Part shown: positions 8,375 to 16,664 of the stretch, in pieces
Layout: each line of letters begins with the position of its first letter
How positions within the stretch are numbered: position 1 is the stretch's first letter
Program-made: the position numbers and the translations under genes
Notes under the pieces: generated by a model
What the model was told of the DNA's origin: nothing
Database searches by the model: none
Seen by the model: only the letters and a program-made list of their open reading frames with translations
Assembly (NCBI GenBank): GCA_902826865.1
Contig: CADEGN010000042.1
Location: forward strand, 1-39,667
Direction: 5' to 3'
Origin: an uncultured Myxococcales bacterium
GTDB taxonomy: Bacteria; Myxococcota_A; Polyangia; Nannocystales; Nannocystaceae
Length of the DNA: 39,667 nt

Positions 8375-10546
8375 TCACTCATCGGCGCCGGCCGCCGCGA
8401 TCCGTTCGCGCGCTCGCCGACCGCGGCTGGTCCGGTCGATCTCCACCCCCGACAAGGCCGCGTACGCCGCCCGCAGTGCGTCGACTTGCTCGGGCATCTT
8501 CGCACTGAGATCGTCACGCTCAGCGAAGTCGTTGGCGAGGTCGTAGAGCTCGACCAAGTCGTCCTCGCGGCGCACGAGCAACTTGTGCGGCCATAGAACC
8601 ACGCCGTACTGGTCGGTTTCGTTGAGCGGCAGCGGCCGCACGCCGGAGACGAGCTCTTGGGAAGCGTCCGCAAAAAGGTGAGCGAGCAGGCTCTCGCCGT
8701 CGACGTCTGGCGCAGGGCCACCGATGAGCTCGAACAGGGTCGGGTAGACGTCGAGCAGCGAAACCGGGTGGTCGACAACGCCGGGCGGAAGACCGGGCAC
8801 GCGAATCACCAACGGTACGTGAACGAGGGCGTTGTAGACATATTTGCCGTGATTCTCGGGCAGCCGGGGGTCCTCGCCGAGTCCCTCGCCATGGTCGCTG
8901 ACGAGGACGACGATCGTGTTGTCGGTGAGACCACGCTCGCGCAAGCCAGCCTCAAGTGCGCCGATCTGATCGTCCACCGCGCGCACGAGCATCCGGTAAC
9001 GGCCACGTCGATCAAGATCGCCGAGGTCTCCAAAACGGTCCCGGAGCGCGGCGAGCTTGACCTCGTGGTGCTCGTGGACGTCGAAAAAGTGCAGCCAAAC
9101 GAAAAACGGTCGTTCGCCGTGTTCGCCGCGATGCGCGTCGACGAAGCGCATGCCCAGTTCGAGGGTGCGACTGCCGGTCAGGTAGCTACCAACGTCACGT
9201 TCGTGGAGATCGTTGACAAGCCGCTCGTGGTGATCGAGCCCTCGCGTGAGCATTGCCTTACCGACGTAGCGGATCACTTCGCTCGGTATCACAGCGAAGG
9301 TCGCGCGACCGCGCTCGCGCATGCCTTCGGCCAGGGTCGGTTGCTCGGTTGCGAACGGGTCGATCTGCCCGGTCAGGACACCCGACATCGACAAGTCGGT
9401 GCCGGCCGACGGAGCGAAGGTGCGGCGGAAATGCCGTCCGGAGTCGAGCAGAGCGAAGAGATTTGGGAAGTCAGAGCGGTTGCTCGCCTCATCGGCCAGG
9501 ACGTCCGCGCGCAGGGTGTCGATCGCGACGAGCACGACGTTCATGTCGCGCGTGCGAGCGAGCAGGCGTGCCACGTCGGGGCGCTCGTTGAAGCGGCCGA
9601 GATCGGCCTTATGCTCCGCGCGCGCGGCGGTGAACCTGCGGACAGCGGCGTCTTCGCTAGTGCGGCCATCGCAGTTCTCGTCGATCTCATTGCCGGGGAC
9701 TTCGGCGACGCCGGGCGAGATCGTGGCGTCGAATTCGTCGCAGTCGCCGCCGCCGAGCACGGAGGCGTAGCCATCGCGATCGAGATCGAGCGTCGCGCGG
9801 TAGAGGCGAACGAGCAAGCGGGTGTGAAGTCCGCCCGTCGTGACCGCCATCCGCGTGCTCGATGTCGTTAAGCCAAATCGCAGCGAGACAACGAACGCGG
9901 TCAGGGTAGCGGCGGTGAGTAGGCGTCCAAGCGCGACATAGGGATCTGGGTCGCGCGGCCATGCCCGCCGCGGCAGGAGCAGGCGCATGCTCAACCCGGC
10001 CGCCACGATCGTCGCGAACACCAGCATGGTGTGCACGTCGGGTAGCTCGCTACGCTTGACGTTGCGGTTGATCCACTCGATGCCGATCGCGCCCGCCAGT
10101 AGGAGCGCCCCCGTCAGCGCGCGGGTTTTGACGTGCGTTGCTGCAACCAGACCGACGCGGAGGGCAAGCGTCAGCAGTCCCAAGGCGACAAGGGGTACCC
10201 ATACCGGGGCAAGCGCAGCCCCAGGCAGCGTGCTCGCGAAGGCCCCATCGAACAGGTGTCGCGCGACCGGGACCGTGGCGGCCAGCGAGGCGCTGGCGTG
10301 CACGGCGGCGCGCGGCCACGGACCCAGCCGCGCAACCCCGGCGAGCGTCGAAGTCGCCCCGATCACGACGCCGAGCAGCAGACCGGACGTCATCACCACC
10401 GAGATGGTGACGACCCAAATCGTCGGACCCCCCGCGCGCAGTGACCACAGCTCAAAGGGCACGAGGATCATGGCGCCCACCAGGCCGATCGCCACATCGG
10501 CCGGTGGGAACAGGTGCCGGACCGGTCGCTCGATCACGGGGTGCAA
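8375..10546 (-). CDS. Membrane sulfatase-superfamily enzyme with MopE-type metal-binding motif
   Basis: 723 residues from TTG 10546; GTG 10537 is an equally possible start, as neither has a well-spaced ribosome site. Six or so membrane helices (about residues 15-235) lead into a Ca/metal loop (254-295: DLDRDGYASVLGGGDCD ... NEIDENCDG), which matches the MopE-type putative metal-binding motif of myxobacterial proteins. The catalytic domain (about 335-660) has metal residues D343 (AIDTLRAD), D551-H552-G-E (SDHGEGLGE) and H566 (ENHGK). The usual sulfatase C/S-x-P-S-R is absent; T383 in SAGTDLSMSG takes its place, as in lipoteichoic-acid synthase or phosphoethanolamine transferases. It is therefore more likely a phospho-transferase or phosphodiesterase than a true sulfatase. 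It lies 86 bases downstream of thiC. Confidence 0.8.
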   Translation of the reverse strand: MHPVIERPVRHLFPPADVAIGLVGAMILVPFELWSLRAGGPTIWVVTISVVMTSGLLLGVVIGATSTLAGVARLGPWPRAAVHASASLAATVPVARHLFDGAFASTLPGAALAPVWVPLVALGLLTLALRVGLVAATHVKTRALTGALLLAGAIGIEWINRNVKRSELPDVHTMLVFATIVAAGLSMRLLLPRRAWPRDPDPYVALGRLLTAATLTAFVVSLRFGLTTSSTRMAVTTGGLHTRLLVRLYRATLDLDRDGYASVLGGGDCDEFDATISPGVAEVPGNEIDENCDGRTSEDAAVRRFTAARAEHKADLGRFNERPDVARLLARTRDMNVVLVAIDTLRADVLADEASNRSDFPNLFALLDSGRHFRRTFAPSAGTDLSMSGVLTGQIDPFATEQPTLAEGMRERGRATFAVIPSEVIRYVGKAMLTRGLDHHERLVNDLHERDVGSYLTGSRTLELGMRFVDAHRGEHGERPFFVWLHFFDVHEHHEVKLAALRDRFGDLGDLDRRGRYRMLVRAVDDQIGALEAGLRERGLTDNTIVVLVSDHGEGLGEDPRLPENHGKYVYNALVHVPLVIRVPGLPPGVVDHPVSLLDVYPTLFELIGGPAPDVDGESLLAHLFADASQELVSGVRPLPLNETDQYGVVLWPHKLLVRREDDLVELYDLANDFAERDDLSAKMPEQVDALRAAYAALSGVEIDRTSRGRRARERIAAAGADE

Positions 10547-10632
10547 CGGTCCTCAGCGCGGCGTGGCGCGGGGTGGGCTCGTGCGTGGGCGATCACGCGA
10601 CTTGGCCGAAGATACCACCGCCATCGGGGGCA

Positions 10633-12405
<1,773 letters not shown>

Positions 12406-12502
12406 TCACGCCCACGGGCTTGGCGCCGGCCTTGGCGATCCGCGCAAGGCGACCGTGGCACCTCAGCGCTACCTGGGCTGTATCCTGCCCGTGGTACGTG
12501 CA

Positions 12503-13417
12503 ATGACCACGACGCTGCTGTGCACGGGATGTGGCTGGCTCGACGTGCCGGCTCAGTTCGACTGGCAACGCGGCGATCCCATGCGCGCGAGTGTCCGCGA
12601 CGACCCGCGCAGCGAAGCGTGCCCAAGCTGCGGCGGCCACGACTGGGCGGAGGTCGACGCTCCGACGAGCCTGCGAGTCCTCGAGCAGGCGGATGCGGCG
12701 GAGGCGCTCTCGCGGCGCTCGCCGCTCGCGCGCGCGTGGCACCGCGGCTGGGCGGTAACCCGTGGGTTCGTGTTGGTCGCCATCGGTCTCGTCGCCGTGG
12801 TGTTTCTTCTCGCCGGTGTGACCTCGGGCGCGCGGAGCCTGCTCGAGATCTACCTTCTGTTGATCGGCGTGGGCATGGGGATGACAGTCGCAGTCGTCAA
12901 CGCGCTTCGCGATGTGAGGGATGCGCGGCCCGCGATTGCACCGGCGCGATGGCGGATGGCTCTGCCGCGCGTGCACAGCCAAGGCCGAGGTAGCACCGGC
13001 GTTGCGCATGCCACGGGCCCGCTGCTCGTCGCCCCGCTCAGCGGCCAGCCGTGCATCGGCTACGAGCTCGGCATACGCCACGATCGCGACCCGGCTGCCC
13101 CTGTTACGTCGTGGTTGTTGCTCGAGCAGCGATCCACTGCGTTTGTCGTCGGTGACGCGCAGTACGAGCCGGATGGCGTGCTGTTGTCGTTGCCGCGCAT
13201 GGTGTTCGAAAGCGAGACGATCGAGCCGGCGACGCTCACGACCTTGTTGCGCCAGCGAGGTTTCGCGAGTGATCACCGTTTGGTGCTGTTCGAGGCGGTG
13301 TTGCTCGACGACAGTGCGGTCGAGGTCACGCTCGCGTCGGTTCGCACCGGACCACGGCGGCGGGGAGAATTGCCGGCCGTACGTCTGCGCCACGCCCTGG
13401 GCGCCGGGCCGACGTAG
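12503..13417 (+). CDS. Zinc-ribbon membrane protein with GIDE-like domain
   Basis: 304 residues from ATG 12503 (GTG 12491 is possible). The N-terminus is a zinc ribbon: CTGC (residues 7-10) and CPSC (about 40-43) separated by about 30 residues. Two membrane helices follow (about residues 86-107 and 112-130), then a soluble domain with the phrase LVAPLSGQPCIGYEL. That phrase resembles the GIDE/MULAN-type domain, which in eukaryotic mitochondrial E3 ligases lies between two membrane helices; bacterial relatives have unknown roles. The similarity is my reading of one motif, so function remains unknown. It diverges from thiC, with the riboswitch leader in between, and converges on the next gene. 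Confidence 0.6.
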   Translation: MTTTLLCTGCGWLDVPAQFDWQRGDPMRASVRDDPRSEACPSCGGHDWAEVDAPTSLRVLEQADAAEALSRRSPLARAWHRGWAVTRGFVLVAIGLVAVVFLLAGVTSGARSLLEIYLLLIGVGMGMTVAVVNALRDVRDARPAIAPARWRMALPRVHSQGRGSTGVAHATGPLLVAPLSGQPCIGYELGIRHDRDPAAPVTSWLLLEQRSTAFVVGDAQYEPDGVLLSLPRMVFESETIEPATLTTLLRQRGFASDHRLVLFEAVLLDDSAVEVTLASVRTGPRRRGELPAVRLRHALGAGPT

Positions 13418-13460
13418 CGTGTCGCCATCGGGAACTTGCGCCATCGTTGCGCGCGATCCC

Positions 13461-14609
13461 TCAGCTGTCGCTGCCGTTGCCGTCGCCGTTGCCTTGTCCG
13501 CCCGTTCGGCGCGCCTCGGTTTCACCTTCGCCGGACTCGCTCGGCTCCGACGGCTGGACGCGAGGCCCGCGCAACAGTCGCTCGCGGACGCGCCCGTGCT
13601 GGCGGTGCTTGTACTGGGCGTGCGAGTTCTCGCCGAGCTCGTTGGCGACGGCGCGGGGCCGATCGACGATTTGAAACTCGGCGAGCACGAACACGACATT
13701 GCCCGAACCTCGCTCGCCCTCGCCCAGCAGCGCGTCGACTCTCACGGGCAGATCGGCGACGAAGTTGAGCACGGCGTAGCCCGATCCTGAGAACTCGTTG
13801 GGCAAGTCTGCGGGTGCTGCAGCGACCGTGCTCACCTCGCCCCCGGCCGCGACGCGGCGTTCGAGGGGCCCCGGATCGACCAGGCTGTTCACCGTTTGAC
13901 CTGGGACGACGTAGTTGAACGGAATGAAGCGCGACAGCATCACATCGAGGGTCGGGATAATGTCCGCGGGGTCCTCGACGACCACGCGGAAGCGCAGGCG
14001 GTCGAAAACCCGTGCCGCACTCGTCTCGCGCTTGACCAGCAGCTTGGTCACGAGCGAATCCGGGGTCTTTCGCGACCAGGCGAATTCCACCACCCCGACC
14101 CCGCTTTGGCGCAGCTCGTCGAAGAGCACCATCGTTGACTGTTCCACCAGCTCGAACAGCGCGTGGTCGGGAATCGAGAGCAATGTGCGAAGCTCCCGTG
14201 CGTCGAGGTGATACATGATGTGCATCACCTTGAGCAGCACGCACGCCTGGCGTTGACCCTTGCCGCGGCCCGATGCGATGAGTGGCAGCTCCAGCACGTT
14301 GGCTTTGCTGGCGATGTGCTCGTCGACGCGCAGTCCGAGGTTGTCGGTCAAGTACATGACCGAGCGCCGGCGCAGGTCCTCGAGGCGCTCGAGGTCGTGC
14401 GGGTTGTTGACGTCGATGCTGTTGACTCGCAGGAGGCGGCGGACGTCCTCGGCGTCGGCCATGGCGAGCCTGTGCCAGTCGATCACGGAGTCGCCGCGGA
14501 GCAGCAGACGGATCTCGTGGGCGTGCTGCAGCGGCAGCTCATCGAGTGGGAGCTCGACGCGCGCCTCGTCTGTGGGCAGAAATGCGCTGGGCTTGCTCAC
14601 GGCGCCCAT
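13461..14609 (-). CDS. Divergent RelA/SpoT-like protein (possible nucleotide pyrophosphokinase fold)
   Basis: 382 residues. The middle and C-terminal parts follow the order of motifs in a RelA/SpoT synthetase domain: SRKTPDSLVTKLLVK (179-193), like the R-x-K-x-x-S-x-x-x-K region; RVFDRLRFRVVVED (200-213), like the DLxGIR strand with Asp203 kept; YVVPGQTVNSL (233-243); GYAVLNF (277-283), like GYxSLH; AEFQIVD (310-316), like VExQIRT with Glu311 and Gln313 kept; and ENSHAQYK (327-334), like the HWxYK end. The N-terminal 150 residues are helical and replace the usual hydrolase domain. The tail from about 350 is low-complexity Gly/Ser/Glu. It may belong to an uncharacterised family of myxobacteria. 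Enzymatic activity is untested and GxR is changed to RFR, so nucleotide synthesis is only a hypothesis. Confidence 0.7.
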   Translation of the reverse strand: MGAVSKPSAFLPTDEARVELPLDELPLQHAHEIRLLLRGDSVIDWHRLAMADAEDVRRLLRVNSIDVNNPHDLERLEDLRRRSVMYLTDNLGLRVDEHIASKANVLELPLIASGRGKGQRQACVLLKVMHIMYHLDARELRTLLSIPDHALFELVEQSTMVLFDELRQSGVGVVEFAWSRKTPDSLVTKLLVKRETSAARVFDRLRFRVVVEDPADIIPTLDVMLSRFIPFNYVVPGQTVNSLVDPGPLERRVAAGGEVSTVAAAPADLPNEFSGSGYAVLNFVADLPVRVDALLGEGERGSGNVVFVLAEFQIVDRPRAVANELGENSHAQYKHRQHGRVRERLLRGPRVQPSEPSESGEGETEARRTGGQGNGDGNGSDS

Positions 14610-14667
14610 TCGTGTTCGCGGGGGGTTGAAGCGAAGAGCGGACCCAGTCCCGCGTGGTGGTGGGCCG

Positions 14668-14760
14668 CTAGCTCGCGCGACGGGTCACACGAAGCGTTGC
14701 CACGAGCAGGCCGATGATCACCAGAGCGACACTGAAGTGTCCGAGGTAGTACGCGGTCAT
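14668..14760 (-). CDS. Candidate 30-residue single-helix membrane protein
   Basis: A short frame starts at ATG 14758-14760 and stops at TAG 14668-14670. It encodes 30 residues: MTAYYLGHF, then a hydrophobic helix (about residues 10-24, SVALVIIGLLVATL), then a basic end RVTRRAS. This is an ideal layout for a tiny membrane protein with a cytoplasmic positive tail. GAGG lies four bases before the ATG. It sits alone upstream of the RelA/SpoT-like gene on the same strand, with about 58 bases between them. Small size means chance cannot be excluded. Confidence 0.45.
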   Translation of the reverse strand: MTAYYLGHFSVALVIIGLLVATLRVTRRAS

Positions 14761-15086
14761 GGAACCTCGCGAGGCGGGGTCGTGGGGGTTTGGTTTGAGC
14801 GGCTCGGTCCGTCGTCGGCCAGAACTGCGTCAGAAGGAAGGGACGTAGTCAGATGTAGGTGATGCCGAGGAGCTTAGGAGTCGCCTGGACCGTCCGCCAA
14901 ATTAACCGCCACGCCGGGGCGCAGACTCGCGGACGCGGAGCGGTGGGTATCACATTCCTCGAAGGCTTGGAAAGCGCTTTCTCGCCTCGGATCGACACGC
15001 CGGGCGGCCGCATGGACAGCGGCGATCCATCCTGTACAGTCCCGCTGGCCGCTCGGGCCATCGGGCATGGCGCAGGGAGCGGAAGC
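14761..15086 (+). other. Intergenic region with a perfect 12-base palindrome
   Basis: No convincing gene is seen in this 326-base stretch. It should hold the promoters of the small membrane protein (left) and of the 127-residue protein (right). The only clear element is the perfect palindrome GAAAGCGCTTTC at 14970-14981, about 105 bases before the ATG at 15087. It resembles operators of LacI-type regulators, but no regulator is nearby, so the role is open. Confidence 0.4.
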
Positions 15087-15470
15087 ATGGTGGACGAGCG
15101 AGACGGACGAGGGCGGAGCGACGACGAGAAACGGACACGCCTGGGTCGGTTGGGAGAGTCGCTGACGGGACTTCTCGACCCTGAAGCCGCGTTGCGCAAG
15201 GGACAAGATCTCGTCACGGGCGTCACCCAAGCGACGAAGGACGAGCTCATGCGGATCGTGTCATCGGAGATGCGAAGCTTCCTCGAGAAGATGGATGCGG
15301 CGGATCTCCTCCAGCAGATCATCGCTGGGTTGCAGGTCGACGTGCAGATGCAGATCAAATTCTCGCGTTCGGCCGACGGGCTCGTCCAGCCGCGGATCAC
15401 CCGACAAGACGCGCAGATCCGCCAGGCCGACGCGGCCGCGGCCGACGACGAGGGCGACAGCGATCCGTGA
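15087..15470 (+). CDS. Hypothetical helical protein
   Basis: 127 residues from ATG 15087, preceded by GGGAGCGGA as a ribosome site; the frame is open further upstream, but the extension looks non-coding. A basic/acidic N-terminus precedes an amphipathic helical region (about residues 18-85) containing GLLDPEAALRKGQDLV and MRSFLEKMDAADLLQQI, with phasin-like or coiled-coil character. A short beta-like segment VDVQMQIKFS and an acidic Ala-rich tail follow. No family is recognised. It converges on a 63-residue gene and may associate with granules or membranes, but this is only a guess from its helix pattern. Confidence 0.6.
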   Translation: MVDERDGRGRSDDEKRTRLGRLGESLTGLLDPEAALRKGQDLVTGVTQATKDELMRIVSSEMRSFLEKMDAADLLQQIIAGLQVDVQMQIKFSRSADGLVQPRITRQDAQIRQADAAAADDEGDSDP

Positions 15471-15489
15471 ACCGACCAGGGCGGGGACC

Positions 15490-15681
15490 TCAGTTCACCG
15501 GAGGCTCGATCGGCGGCGCCACGGGTTCCTTGACGATGCCCTCGGGCAGGTCCTCCTCCTGCTCGGCGGCCGCCGGTTTCTTGGCACGCCCCCGCCGGAA
15601 ACGCTCGACCACGTAGCGGCCTAGCTCGCTGCCGAGCTTGTAACCGAAGCCCGTAATGATGGCGCGGATAAGGAGCGGCAT
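15490..15681 (-). CDS. Hypothetical 63-residue membrane-associated protein
   Basis: From ATG 15681 the frame encodes MPLLIRAIITGFGYKLGSEL, then a basic amphipathic stretch (GRYVVERFRRGRAKK), then an acidic, Pro-rich tail ending in PPIEPPVN. The N-terminal part looks like a short Gly-containing helix that may insert into or lie on the membrane. The gene diverges from lexA, and the 245 bases between them contain the candidate SOS operators, so SOS control of this gene is possible. The frame is open further upstream, but that extension runs into the operator region and is less likely. Confidence 0.55.
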   Translation of the reverse strand: MPLLIRAIITGFGYKLGSELGRYVVERFRRGRAKKPAAAEQEEDLPEGIVKEPVAPPIEPPVN

Positions 15682-15802
15682 GTTCCGGTCACGTCCTTTC
15701 GGGGCCCCGTCGACGCCGGCTCCCGACCCCTTGAGGATGACATGGCCGCTTTCTTGGTCCACGTCCGGTTTGCTGGCACTCTGCAGGTGTGCAGGATCGT
15801 CC

Positions 15803-15820
15803 TTGGTCGCTATTGACCAA
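15803..15820. promoter_or_regulatory. Perfect inverted repeat in the lexA upstream region (candidate operator)
   Basis: The sequence TTGGTC-N6-GACCAA forms a perfect 6-6-6 palindrome (arms 15803-15808 and 15815-15820, spacer GCTATT). It lies about 107 bases before the lexA start codon, between the divergent 63-residue gene and lexA. Its symmetry and place suggest binding by a dimeric regulator. Confidence 0.5.
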
Positions 15821-15832
15821 AGCGCGCATCTG

Positions 15833-15849
15833 CGATACACACGTTCAGT
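15833..15849 (+). promoter_or_regulatory. Candidate deltaproteobacterial-type LexA box
   Basis: The 17 bases CGATACACACGTTCAGT agree at 14 positions with the Myxococcus LexA box as I recall it (CTRHAMRYBYGTTCAGS), including the core GTTCAG. It lies 78 bases before the preferred lexA start, a fitting place for autorepression. The mismatches at positions 2, 9 and 17 make it a candidate only. Confidence 0.5.
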
Positions 15850-15926
15850 GCGCGCGCGACGGGCGCCCACCCCCGGATCCCATGTACACGCCTCCCAGCA
15901 ACGTCCCTTCGCCAGGAGATCGCGCC

Positions 15927-16556
15927 GTGCGACCCGACTTGACCGATCGGCAACGGCAGGCCCTCGATTACATCGCCACATGCCTCAGCTCCCGCGGTTA
16001 TCCGCCGACGCTGCGCGAGATCGGCGAGCACATGGGGATCCGTTCGACCAACGGTGTCAACGATCATCTCAAGGCTCTCGAGCGCAAGGGCTACCTCGTG
16101 CGCGAGGAACTGAAGAGCCGGGCGCTGCGTCCGGTGGACCTTCGGGCCGAGCGCGAAGACGTGGAGGTGGACATCGTCGGACGGGTCGCCGCCGGCGCGC
16201 CAATCCTCGCCCAAGAGAACATTATCGATCGCGTGGTGGTCGATCGTTACTTCCTCGGGGCAGTGAAGGCCAAGGACGTGTTCGGTCTGGTCGTGCGCGG
16301 CGATAGCATGATCGACGACGGCATCTTCGACGGCGACTACATCTTCGTGCGCAAGCAGAGCACGGCCGACAACGGTGAGATCGTCGTGGTCATTATCGAT
16401 GGCGAGGCGACCTGCAAGCGCTTCTACCTGGAAGGCGATCGGATTCGGCTCCAGCCCGCGAACCCCGCGATGGAGCCGATCTACGTCCGACGCTCGGATT
16501 TCCGCGCGGTGGATATCCTCGGCCGGGTGGTCGGGGTCTACCGCCGAATGCACTAG
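15927..16556 (+). CDS. lexA: LexA repressor
   Basis: 209 residues from GTG 15927. This start is preferred because AGGAGA (15914-15919) lies seven bases before it and the protein then has normal LexA length; ATG 15882 has no ribosome site. LexA represses SOS genes and cleaves itself when RecA filaments form. The N-terminal winged helix-turn-helix is seen ([42 protein letters not shown]). The Ala89-Gly90 cleavage site is in [10 protein letters not shown]. The catalytic dyad is Ser127 (RGDSMID) and Lys164 (GEATCKRFY). Two candidate operators lie upstream. Confidence 0.95.
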   Translation: MRPDLTDRQRQALDYIATCLSSRGYPPTLREIGEHMGIRSTNGVNDHLKALERKGYLVREELKSRALRPVDLRAEREDVEVDIVGRVAAGAPILAQENIIDRVVVDRYFLGAVKAKDVFGLVVRGDSMIDDGIFDGDYIFVRKQSTADNGEIVVVIIDGEATCKRFYLEGDRIRLQPANPAMEPIYVRRSDFRAVDILGRVVGVYRRMH

Positions 16557-16664
16557 CACCCGCGTTCCGGCACGGGCTGCAAATCCCTCGACAACAGTCG
16601 CCCGATGCCCGACGCGCGGGCGAGGTGACCGCCGCTGGGGGGCTACGAACCCCGCGCAAGTGGG

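Noticed and set aside
15789..15926. Longer lexA starts (15789 or ATG 15882)
   Set aside because: They run into the operator region and lack ribosome sites; GTG 15927 has AGGAGA at ideal spacing and gives normal LexA length.
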